A DNA stretch of 34,648 nt from a virus: the IMG/VR virus record IMGVR_UViG_3300044630_000279, positions 1 to 34,648 of that record, one strand, 5' to 3'. Positions within the stretch are counted from its first letter, which is position 1. Every line of letters starts with the position of its first letter. The notes beneath the pieces are model-generated. The model had not been told where the DNA came from and ran no database searches. It was given only the letters and a program-made list of their open reading frames with translations. The position numbers and the translations under genes are program-made. Below, one piece after another: positions 8,349-13,176 of this stretch.

Positions 8349-8614
8349 TAGAACGGAATATCGTCAATCATATCGTGGATCGGTGCTGATGCTGCATTAG
8401 CTGGAGCAGCCTTTGGTGCTTTTGGTTTACCTAAAGATACAGAAATATATTCAATACCAGAGTGACCACTAAGTTTCTTAGAAACATTTAGGTAAAATAA
8501 ATTACCATCATGGTCTGCAAATTCACCAGTGAAGTCTGCATGCCAATCTTCTTTCTTATTTTCGTTAATAAACGCTACACCTGTTCCTGGTTTGCGTGGT
8601 TTTTGTTCTGCCAT
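8348..8614 (-). CDS. Small protein with SSB-type C-terminal tip
   Basis: 88 residues. A beta-strand-like core (DWHADFTGEFADHDG, LFYLNVSKKLSG, IEYISVSLGK) is followed by a Pro/Ala linker and an acidic end reading DMIDDIPF. The last five residues equal the DDIPF tip of bacterial SSB proteins, which recruits replication and repair partners. The core is shorter than an OB-fold SSB and looks more like small DUF736-type phage proteins, so DNA binding is not certain. Its place next to RusA supports a role in replication or recombination. It starts with MAEQKPRK. Confidence 0.7.
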   Translation of the reverse strand: MAEQKPRKPGTGVAFINENKKEDWHADFTGEFADHDGNLFYLNVSKKLSGHSGIEYISVSLGKPKAPKAAPANAASAPIHDMIDDIPF

Positions 8615-8625
8615 TATATTCTCCT

Positions 8626-8811
8626 TTATTTAATTGGCGTGGGTTTTACTTTTTTCGTCATACATTCTTCGCATATCCATCTGCGATTCTTGCCATGTGC
8701 TGCAATCTTCCATTTGCCATTGACACTAAATTTGTATTGGTAGCATGTTGAACAGAATCTATCACCAAGTGGACTAGGTTCTGCGTGTACATACTTATCC
8801 TTTAGTTCCAT
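8626..8811 (-). CDS. Small zinc-ribbon-like protein
   Basis: 61 residues with two CxxC knuckles, C20-STC-C23 and C47-EEC-C50, spaced 23 residues apart with basic residues between (HGKNRR). This arrangement suggests a single zinc site and a nucleic-acid or protein contact. No named family is recognised. It overlaps RusA by 17 nt upstream and precedes the SSB-tailed gene, so it is part of the DNA-metabolism group. Confidence 0.65.
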   Translation of the reverse strand: MELKDKYVHAEPSPLGDRFCSTCYQYKFSVNGKWKIAAHGKNRRWICEECMTKKVKPTPIK

Positions 8812-9151
8812 ATTCGCTAATAGTCACTACTGCTGATCCTCCTGGTTTAGGTGTACTACGTGCAATTGATAACATATCTATCTGTGAATCGTCATCATAC
8901 ACACCCGCTGACATCAATGCATCTAAAATAGCCTTCAAGCAATTATCGAGATCAAATATACGCCTACTTCTAGGATGAATATAAATATTAACAGAAAGGC
9001 GAGCATCGCCAAAAGATCCCACTTTGTCTCTAAAGCAGATGGCTTGGACTGCTGTCTTGAATAATACGCCTTCTTTCGATATGAATCTTCTTTTGCCATT
9101 TGCTCTCCAATATGTATTCACTGAGGGTGGATAAGGCAACTCTAATATCAT
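8795..9151 (-). CDS. rusA: RusA-type Holliday junction resolvase
   Basis: 118 residues, the normal RusA length. It cuts four-way DNA junctions, here probably to resolve recombination or replication intermediates before packaging. Family marks are the N-terminal LPYPPSVNTYWR, the catalytic acidic cluster FDLDN (Asp67, Asp69) with Asp77 in LDALMSAG, and YDDDSQI at 85-91. The start is one-base coupled to the RHH gene stop. ERF and YqaJ proteins elsewhere in the genome would make its substrates. Confidence 0.93.
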   Translation of the reverse strand: MILELPYPPSVNTYWRANGKRRFISKEGVLFKTAVQAICFRDKVGSFGDARLSVNIYIHPRSRRIFDLDNCLKAILDALMSAGVYDDDSQIDMLSIARSTPKPGGSAVVTISEYGTKG

Positions 9152-9324
9152 TAAATTATTTTATTCAGTCTTGAATTAATATCGCCACCTTTAGAAAGGT
9201 AAGCTTTAATTGCATCATTGATAATACTTGCTTTAGGTTTTTCTTGTTCTTTAGCTGCTTTATCTAATAGCTCAACACTAGAGGGTGTCAATCTTACTAG
9301 GAATGGTTTTAATTCGGTACTCAT
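9151..9324 (-). CDS. Ribbon-helix-helix (Arc/CopG-like) regulator, 57 residues
   Basis: The frame from the ATG at 9324 to the TAA at 9151 encodes 57 residues. KPFLVRLTPSS is a beta strand with the alternating pattern of RHH proteins. Two helices follow: SVELLDKAAKEQ and KASIINDAIKAYLS. The length and layout fit a dimeric DNA-binding repressor. It is the third gene of the leftward operon and might act on the promoter dyad at 9767-9792, which is inference. It is coupled to both neighbours (ATGA upstream, TAATG downstream). Confidence 0.8.
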   Translation of the reverse strand: MSTELKPFLVRLTPSSVELLDKAAKEQEKPKASIINDAIKAYLSKGGDINSRLNKII

Positions 9325-9575
9325 TCTATCTCCTTATACTTGGTTAATTGCTTGACTACTTTCTTCTTAATATCTTTTTGGCCTGTTTTTTTCTTAGGTC
9401 TTAAAAATTCAGGCAAAATACAATCAATCGCTTTATAGGCTTTTAGATTAGGTGGATCTTCTCGCCAGCCTGGTGACTTTAATTCCACTTGACCTTTATC
9501 ATTTTTGTATTTAACTTTATATTCATACTTACCGAAAGCTTTAGCCATGGATTGCATCCACTCTTTAGCTTCCAT
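9321..9575 (-). CDS. Hypothetical early protein
   Basis: 84 residues, basic at its end (KKKVVKQLTKY). The sequence has an amphipathic start (EWMQSMAKAFGKYEYKVKY) and a motif SPGWREDPPNLKAYKAID. No domain is recognised. It is the second gene after the leftward promoter and overlaps its neighbours by 4 and 11 nt, so it belongs to the same early operon as the RHH regulator and RusA. Confidence 0.6.
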   Translation of the reverse strand: MEAKEWMQSMAKAFGKYEYKVKYKNDKGQVELKSPGWREDPPNLKAYKAIDCILPEFLRPKKKTGQKDIKKKVVKQLTKYKEIE

Positions 9576-9738
9576 CTTTAAATACTTTCTCTACATTACC
9601 AGTAGAAGGATGGAGTTCGTATTCATATTCTTTAATTGTCTCAACAGAAGATGGTTTCTTCTTACCAAAAATCTTATCAAAGTTGGCTTCAAAGATTTCT
9701 CTATCAGTAAATGGTCTGGGTGTTGATCCTTTGCTCAT
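9565..9738 (-). CDS. Conserved small phage protein MSKGSTPRPF type, probably leaderless
   Basis: 57 residues starting at 9738. The beginning MSKGSTPRPF, then FEANFDKIFGKK, is a pattern seen in many tailed phages near the early or regulatory region. Function is unknown. I chose this start over an upstream ATG at 9768 because the protein pattern begins here and the upstream codons lie inside the promoter. The -10 box ends six bases before the ATG, so transcription should begin at or near the A of the start codon and leave no Shine-Dalgarno. Confidence 0.75.
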   Translation of the reverse strand: MSKGSTPRPFTDREIFEANFDKIFGKKKPSSVETIKEYEYELHPSTGNVEKVFKDGS

Positions 9739-9744
9739 ATGCTC

Positions 9745-9773
9745 AATATATATCTTATAGATATACAAGTCAA
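9745..9773 (-). promoter_or_regulatory. Leftward sigma70-type promoter
   Basis: On the minus strand TTGACT (9773-9768) and TATATT (9750-9745) are separated by exactly 17 bp. It is the only strong promoter upstream of the leftward genes and would serve the whole minus block from 9738 onwards. Its -35 box pairs as an inverted repeat with that of the plus-strand promoter. Confidence 0.8.
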
Positions 9774-9792
9774 TAGTATGTTTGCTTGACTT
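9767..9792. promoter_or_regulatory. Dyad formed by the two -35 boxes, candidate operator
   Basis: AAGTCAA (9767-9773) and TTGACTT (9786-9792) form a perfect 7-bp inverted repeat with a 12-bp centre. Both halves are the -35 boxes of the divergent promoters. A dimer bound here could block both at once. The RHH protein at 9151-9324 is a candidate ligand; that link is inference. Confidence 0.5.
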
Positions 9793-9814
9793 AAAAATAT
9801 TTATCGCTTATATT
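9786..9814 (+). promoter_or_regulatory. Rightward sigma70-type promoter with no protein gene behind it
   Basis: TTGACT (9786-9791), 17 bp, TATATT (9809-9814): the same boxes and spacing as the leftward promoter. Transcription should start near 9821. No credible coding frame follows for over 1.4 kb on this strand, but the next 440 nt fold extensively, so it most likely drives a non-coding RNA. Confidence 0.8.
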
Positions 9815-9820
9815 ACTCAT

Positions 9821-10257
9821 ACGGGGCCATTACCCAGCCCTCCTAAATGTAGTAGCTGACAGATAGGGATAAACGTGTTTAATCGGTGGATTCTCCTTAA
9901 CGGTTGCTCTCGGATGAGATCAAGTAACAGTATCGGGGATCAGACCACTGGGGATGTAGCGTAGTGCATTACATCTAAACTAGATAAACGAGAAGCTACA
10001 ATCCATCTGGATTAGTAAGATAATTTAAACAATACTGTTTATTATCGGGTTAGGTCTATTATTCGCACGAACTCTATCACATGATCTTCTATATTACCTA
10101 TAAGCTACTAGATACCCTGGTGTTTGCTTTGTACTTAATCTATATATTTGTAAAGGCAGTCAGTAGGTAAGGTTTGCTTTTGTCAAGACATACCATCTAC
10201 CAGACACCCTTTGATATCATATCGTATCAATAATGAGATCAATTGTTCTCTTTTCTA
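9821..10257 (+). ncRNA. Candidate large structured phage RNA (about 440 nt)
   Basis: There is no credible coding frame on either strand, yet helices nest without conflict. The 5' hairpin is GGGGC/GCCCT (9823-9841). An 8-bp closing helix pairs TAGTAGCT 9850-9857 with AGCTACTA 10103-10110. Inside it: (1) 9884-9889/9945-9950 with 9892-9896/9935-9939, GTTGC/GTAAC 9903-9928 and TCTC-GGAT-GAGA 9908-9919; (2) a three-way junction closed by GGATGTAGC 9952-9960 with 9995-10004 (one bulged A), carrying GTAG-TGCA-TTAC and ATCTA-AAC-TAGAT; (3) an 11-bp hairpin 10019-10046 with tetraloop ATAC; (4) TAGGT/ACCTA 10051-10100. A second domain is closed by GGTGT/ACACC 10119-10208, with hairpins 10126-10157 and 10163-10200. 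Weak terminator-like hairpins end it. Size and phage setting recall GOLLD or ROOL RNAs, but I cannot confirm class membership. Confidence 0.6.
10211..10256 (+). terminator. Weak terminator-like end of the structured RNA
   Basis: The hairpin TTGATA/TATCAA (10211-10230) is followed by a second hairpin, GAGA/TCTC closed over CAATTG (10235-10250), and then TTTTCT (10251-10256). Stems are AU-rich, so termination would be partial at best. It marks where the helices of the upstream RNA stop. Confidence 0.35.
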
Positions 10258-10392
10258 CTACAAAAGTTATACTCCAGTAAAACAAATGTGTAATATGCTA
10301 CACAGTTTATTAAAGTTTCATGCACTTTTAGAGACTATGTATATGATTGTGTTAAGTAATCTCAAAAAAGTAGGAAAAATTTGTGTGGGATA

Positions 10393-10421
10393 CCCTCCCT
10401 ATAGGTGGGCTATAGGGGGGG
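10393..10421. repeat. 12-bp perfect inverted repeat (hairpin)
   Basis: CCCTCCCTATAG (10393-10404) pairs with CTATAGGGGGGG (10410-10421) over a 5-nt loop GTGGG, with one G-T pair on the plus strand. It is the strongest hairpin in the hub. No T-run follows on either strand, so it is not a normal terminator. A single-strand initiation signal or RNA-stabilising 3' end is possible. Confidence 0.75.
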
Positions 10422-10440
10422 CAACATGTGCCTTCACGAA

Positions 10441-10498
10441 TTATGAAAGTCATCTCAAATAATAGGGCATCTTATGAAATCATTGATGTATAGGGCAT
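10441..10498. repeat. Iteron-like direct repeats
   Basis: Two imperfect copies share TTATGAAA(G)TCAT at the left and TAGGGCAT at the right: 10441-10470 and 10472-10498, next to each other. Their halves sit about three helical turns apart. TTGATGTAT inside the second copy recurs at about 10551. They lie close to the 3' end of the winged-helix gene. Confidence 0.55.
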
Positions 10499-10562
10499 GT
10501 CATCGAAGCCCTGTGAATTATTAAGGATGCCAAAGGAACGTATAGCCGTCTTGATGTATGCT

Positions 10563-11174
10563 CTATGAACCTAGAGCCATGCGGGTTTTGACTTCAGATG
10601 GTGTTAAGCCCTGTGAAAGCAAGCGTTCAGCAAGGATCAGGTCAGCTTCTTTTGAGATACTCATAAACAAGCTAGTTAAGTCATCATCTTCCTGAATTGC
10701 TGATTGATTAACCTTCAATGGTTGCACGCTATCCTCTAACTGATTGATAACTTTATTAGTCTTTAATATCTCACTGATATCAGCATTAGTGAATTGATGC
10801 TCTTTTAAATCATCATCTTTAATCTTTTCGTCGTAGATAATCCGCCTAGTATTGCCTTTCAACATAGGAAAATAGTTTGACTTTGTTTCAATAATGCCTT
10901 GTGCTTCTAACTTGTTTAGATGTTTGAGGATGTTTTGAGGGCTGCACTTTAAATCTTTTGCAATAGTCTTTAGACTAACAAAACTATAGCCGCCTCGATT
11001 GCAATAACTAGCAAGGATTGCCAATACTCTTAAATTCTCCCCTGATACTTTTCTATTTAAAAAGGCCTTCAAAGGAACCACACAGAAGCGCCTTTGATCC
11101 TCATTTTTAACTGTCTTTAGCTTTATTTGCTCAGGGATATGATAAGTTTTATTTATTGAATTGCTGTCATTCAT
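10563..11174 (-). CDS. Winged-helix DNA-binding protein, replication-initiator-like
   Basis: 203 residues. Residues about 44-110 form a winged helix: GENLRVLAILASYCN, GYSFVSLKTIAKDLKCS, the recognition helix SPQNILKHLNKLEAQGII, then a wing (RRIIYDE). The basic N-terminus and acidic C-terminus are unlike simple MarR repressors and resemble replisome-organiser or plasmid Rep N-domains. Iteron-like repeats directly downstream fit an initiator that binds them. Autoregulation is possible through the dyad at 11206-11230. The start at 11174 (MNDSN) lies six bases after a -10 box, so the mRNA may be leaderless. The alternative is a transcription regulator. Confidence 0.65.
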   Translation of the reverse strand: MNDSNSINKTYHIPEQIKLKTVKNEDQRRFCVVPLKAFLNRKVSGENLRVLAILASYCNRGGYSFVSLKTIAKDLKCSPQNILKHLNKLEAQGIIETKSNYFPMLKGNTRRIIYDEKIKDDDLKEHQFTNADISEILKTNKVINQLEDSVQPLKVNQSAIQEDDDLTSLFMSISKEADLILAERLLSQGLTPSEVKTRMALGS

Positions 11175-11180
11175 ATAAAC

Positions 11181-11189
11181 ATTGTATCA
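11181..11189 (-). promoter_or_regulatory. Extended -10 promoter of the winged-helix gene
   Basis: The minus strand reads TGATACAAT (11189-11181), an extended -10 element. The -35 at 17 bp (TAGGTT) is poor, as is common with extended -10 promoters. Six bases separate the box from the ATG, so the transcript should start at the start codon. Confidence 0.55.
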
Positions 11190-11205
11190 AAAATAAGTGT
11201 TTTAA

Positions 11206-11230
11206 CCTATTGACATCTTTTAAAAATAGG
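11206..11230. promoter_or_regulatory. Inverted repeat overlapping the divergent promoters
   Basis: CCTATT (11206-11211) and AATAGG (11225-11230) form a perfect 6-bp dyad around 13 bp. It covers the -35 of the rightward promoter and lies within 17 bp of the -10 of the winged-helix gene. This is a good location for an operator controlling both directions. Confidence 0.45.
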
Positions 11231-11239
11231 CGCAATGTT
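11210..11239 (+). promoter_or_regulatory. Rightward promoter of the accessory and recombination operon
   Basis: A perfect TTGACA (11210-11215) is followed after 18 bp by a weak AATGTT (11234-11239). The poor -10 suggests low basal activity or need for an activator. It lies 55 bp before the first plus-strand gene. Confidence 0.5.
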
Positions 11240-11272
11240 CACACATCGCAGCAACACAAGCGATATTTTAAT

Positions 11273-11296
11273 AAACTATAAAAGGTAAATAAAATG
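11273..11296 (+). promoter_or_regulatory. Repeated translation leader, copy 1
   Basis: AAACTATAAAAGGTA then AATAAA and ATG at 11294. The AAAGGT core is the Shine-Dalgarno. Near-identical leaders precede three more genes (11656, 12704, 12970). A small hairpin ATCGC/GCGAT (11245-11264) lies upstream. Confidence 0.7.
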
Positions 11297-11596
11297 ATCA
11301 CTAAAAAAGAAGCCATTACAATTTCAAACTTAATAGCCGATATGAACAGCGCACGCCGTATTAGCGATGATTTCAGAACTGACAAAGAAACTAACAATAT
11401 CATGAACAAAGACTCATCAACGCAGCAGCGTTTAGAATGGGAATATTGGGTAAGGTCTTTAGAATTAGAATTGCAGCTGCTAAAAGAATTTGGTATTAGC
11501 GAGCATTCCTCAGAAAAAGCGGCTGAAAAGATAACTGAACTTGAACAGTATATTCAATCTGGTAAAACTCATCTAAGATATCAGGAAGCTGCTTAA
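11294..11596 (+). CDS. Hypothetical accessory protein
   Basis: 100 residues, charged and largely helical (ITKKEAITISNLIADMNSARR, EYWVRSLELELQLLKEF, EKAAEKITELEQYI). No family is recognised. It is the first gene of the rightward block and carries copy 1 of the shared leader. A strong hairpin and a terminator-like stem follow, so it may be its own transcription unit. Similar small proteins occur in plasmid and phage accessory regions, but I cannot name a function. Confidence 0.6.
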   Translation: MITKKEAITISNLIADMNSARRISDDFRTDKETNNIMNKDSSTQQRLEWEYWVRSLELELQLLKEFGISEHSSEKAAEKITELEQYIQSGKTHLRYQEAA

Positions 11597-11605
11597 TGCG
11601 ATCTT

Positions 11606-11631
11606 ATAAGGCGTTAGCAATAGCGCCTTAT
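11606..11631 (+). repeat. 11-bp hairpin with GCAA tetraloop
   Basis: ATAAGGCGTTA-GCAA-TAGCGCCTTAT: eight Watson-Crick pairs, one G-T, two more pairs, and a GNRA loop. The same core (GGCGTT...AATAGCGCC) recurs at 12661-12687. No T-run follows directly, so it may act as an mRNA stabiliser or processing end. Confidence 0.75.
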
Positions 11632-11633
11632 GC

Positions 11634-11653
11634 GGTCAGCATTGACCATTTTT
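11634..11653 (+). terminator. Probable intrinsic terminator
   Basis: GGTCA-GCAT-TGACC (11634-11647) is followed by ATTTTT. The 5-bp stem is short, but the T-run is right behind it and it stacks on the larger hairpin upstream. It separates the first two accessory genes. Confidence 0.55.
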
Positions 11654-11655
11654 AT

Positions 11656-11679
11656 AAACTTTGAAAGGTACATAAAATG
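11656..11679 (+). promoter_or_regulatory. Repeated translation leader, copy 2
   Basis: AAACTTTGAAAGGTA then CATAAA and ATG at 11677. It is the same layout as copy 1, directly after the hairpin and terminator pair. Confidence 0.7.
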
Positions 11680-12555
11680 AAAACGAAATATTCAAGCAAT
11701 AAAGAATTGACCCATATTTGGGCAAATGATCCAGATTCTAGCGTATATAAAAGCGCTAATTCTATGTCATGCCATTGGGGCAAGTTATATTCTTATAACA
11801 CTGTCATTGCTCAAATAGTAACTGAACCCGCTGGGCGTGATACTGTCATTATCAATACAGGCAGCTTTAGCAATACCACAGCAAAACAGCAGCGTTTATC
11901 TAGAGACGCCTCGCGTCATTATGATGTCATTTATGTGGATATTCCAAAATGGGGGCTTGATAGCCTTGTTTATGGCCAAAATGATTTTGATCAGCTTATT
12001 AAAGAAGCGGGAGAAAAAGAAGCTGCTGCATTATTAGTAAAAGCCTCCCGCTCTCGCATTCATGCCACGCGTTATTATGGCTATGCTTTAGACATATTAG
12101 AAAATTTAGTAAAATACGCAGCATTCTTTAAACTAGATTACACTTCCCCAGATCTTACGGCTATTCAAGCGCAAGCTGTAGAAGCTGCAAAACTTCAAAA
12201 GATTAAAGATAATGAAGCCAAAGCATTAAGAATCATAGAGCAAGCGGAAGCGCTCGAAAAATGGCGCGCGGGTCATGATGTACGTAATAACTTTGAACTC
12301 ACAGCGTTACGCATTAAAGATGATGAGATTCAAACAACACGCGGCGCTCGCATTCCCCTTGATCATGCTATTAAGTTTTGGGGCTTAATTAAGTCATGGC
12401 ATGAAAAAGGCATTCAGTACGTAAAAGATCATCATTCAATCCATTTAGGCAATTATTCAGTTAATAGATTTGAAAATGGCATTTTAACTGTTGGCTGTCA
12501 TTCCATACCATATAGCGAGATCGAATCAATCGCGCATCAATTACGTTTAAATTAA
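11677..12555 (+). CDS. Conserved accessory protein, function unknown
   Basis: 292 residues, the largest accessory gene. The N-terminal 100 residues are beta-rich with LTHIWANDPDSSVY, LYSYNTVIAQIV, VIINTGSFSNTTAKQQ, a type I have seen in plasmid and phage accessory regions without assigned function. A helical middle follows with RIHATRYYGYALDIL and a long charged coiled segment (KLQKIKDNEAKALRIIEQAEALEKW, in parts). The C-terminal domain again looks beta-rich (HSIHLGNYSVNRFENG). No catalytic motif is seen. Codon use looks somewhat richer in GC than the structural genes. Confidence 0.65.
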   Translation: MKTKYSSNKELTHIWANDPDSSVYKSANSMSCHWGKLYSYNTVIAQIVTEPAGRDTVIINTGSFSNTTAKQQRLSRDASRHYDVIYVDIPKWGLDSLVYGQNDFDQLIKEAGEKEAAALLVKASRSRIHATRYYGYALDILENLVKYAAFFKLDYTSPDLTAIQAQAVEAAKLQKIKDNEAKALRIIEQAEALEKWRAGHDVRNNFELTALRIKDDEIQTTRGARIPLDHAIKFWGLIKSWHEKGIQYVKDHHSIHLGNYSVNRFENGILTVGCHSIPYSEIESIAHQLRLN

Positions 12556-12565
12556 GGGGCTAATT

Positions 12566-12652
12566 ATGACTAACTTATTAAAGAACTGTTGTTATTTAGT
12601 ATTAGGCTTTATAAGTGCTTATTGTTGGCTCTTACTATTACTAGGATTATAA
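12566..12652 (+). CDS. Tiny membrane peptide, 28 residues
   Basis: The ATG at 12566, after AAGGGG, opens a frame MTNLLKNCCYLVLGFISAY and a Leu-rich end, with a stop at 12650-12652. It is one hydrophobic helix long enough to cross a membrane. Such peptides can be real phage products, but the length makes chance possible. It lies between the 292-residue gene and the second hairpin. Confidence 0.4.
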   Translation: MTNLLKNCCYLVLGFISAYCWLLLLLGL

Positions 12653-12660
12653 AATTATCT

Positions 12661-12687
12661 CTAAGGGCGTTTAAATAGCGCCCTTAG
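12661..12687 (+). repeat. 11-bp hairpin related to the one at 11606
   Basis: CTAAGGGCG/CGCCCTTAG plus one G-T and one A-T pair over a TAAAT loop. The inner part matches the first hairpin (GGCGTT, AATAGCGCC). It again lies 17-25 bp upstream of the shared translation leader. Confidence 0.75.
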
Positions 12688-12703
12688 GGGCTAATTTTGG
12701 CCA

Positions 12704-12727
12704 AAACCATGAAAGGTATATAAAATG
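12704..12727 (+). promoter_or_regulatory. Repeated translation leader, copy 3
   Basis: AAACCATGAAAGGTA then TATAAA and ATG at 12725. It is preceded by the palindrome TTTTGGCCAAAA. Confidence 0.7.
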
Positions 12728-12964
12728 TTATCACTTAAAATTAATGCTTATCGATATCAAGATTTAGATAATGATGCAAAAAAAGAAGTTATCTATTGGC
12801 TTGATTATAACCCTCAGGAATATGAAAAAGAAGACGGAACCTTTGGCTATTCCTATTATGGGGATTTAGGCAAGGATGACGAACATATAATTATTGAAAT
12901 GTGTGATATGAATAATTATTTATTCGATAAAAACGGAAATCCTATACATCAATTAACACTCTAA
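12725..12964 (+). CDS. Hypothetical small acidic protein
   Basis: 79 residues. LKINAYRYQDLDNDAKKEVIYWLDYN is followed by an acidic, Tyr-rich middle and EMCDMNNYLFDKNGNPI. Short proteins starting with a similar YQDLxxxAKxxV helix are common on plasmids and in phages and are sometimes labelled antitoxin-like, but I see no toxin partner. Function is unknown. Confidence 0.55.
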   Translation: MLSLKINAYRYQDLDNDAKKEVIYWLDYNPQEYEKEDGTFGYSYYGDLGKDDEHIIIEMCDMNNYLFDKNGNPIHQLTL

Positions 12965-12969
12965 TAATT

Positions 12970-12993
12970 AAACCATGAAAGGTAATTAACATG
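12970..12993 (+). promoter_or_regulatory. Repeated translation leader, copy 4
   Basis: AAACCATGAAAGGTA then ATTAAC and ATG at 12991. Its first 15 bases are identical to copy 3. No large hairpin lies before this copy. Confidence 0.7.
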
Positions 12994-13176
12994 TATACAT
13001 CACAAAGGCAGCAAATAGAACTATTAACGCAAGCCCTAGCGCTTGCAATCACAGCGCCAACAAATGAAAAGGCCAATGAGTGTGTGGAAATGGCTTATTC
13101 ATTCATGCGAGGCCTTCCCGCTCAAACTGTAGAACGATGCAAATCTGAGGCTTCAAGATTGGCGGGTTTAATATGA
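12991..13176 (+). CDS. Hypothetical small helical protein
   Basis: 61 residues, Ala-rich and helical (QQIELLTQALALAITAPTNEKANECVE). It has a leader like its neighbours and overlaps the next start by four bases. No family is recognised. The compact form could be a small regulator, but nothing beyond size supports this. Confidence 0.55.
   Translation: MYTSQRQQIELLTQALALAITAPTNEKANECVEMAYSFMRGLPAQTVERCKSEASRLAGLI

Larger units (their letters stand above)
10258..10562. other. AT-rich intergenic stretch, candidate replication origin
   Basis: No gene is supported here on either strand. The first 130 bp are strongly AT-rich. A 12-bp GC-rich hairpin (10393-10421) and two imperfect direct repeats (10441-10470 and 10472-10498) follow, and then come GATGTAT and AAGCCCTGTGAA elements. 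The winged-helix protein gene begins to the right. AT-rich DNA, repeats and a neighbouring DNA-binding protein are the usual parts of an iteron-type origin. No perfect DnaA box was found; TGTGAATTA at 10513-10521 differs from the consensus at one position. Confidence 0.4.

Noticed and set aside
9739-9768. An upstream ATG giving the first leftward protein ten more residues.
   Set aside because: Those codons lie within the promoter spacer and -10 box, and the conserved protein pattern starts at 9738.
10393-10421. CTATAGGG on both strands of the hairpin resembles the end of a T7-type promoter.
   Set aside because: The upstream half of a T7 promoter is absent and no phage RNA polymerase gene is visible in the window.
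10211-10462. An 83-codon open frame on the plus strand in the hub.
   Set aside because: No ribosome site, odd composition (many Cys, Tyr, Asn), and it runs through the hairpin and the repeats. It is more likely a chance frame in AT-rich DNA.
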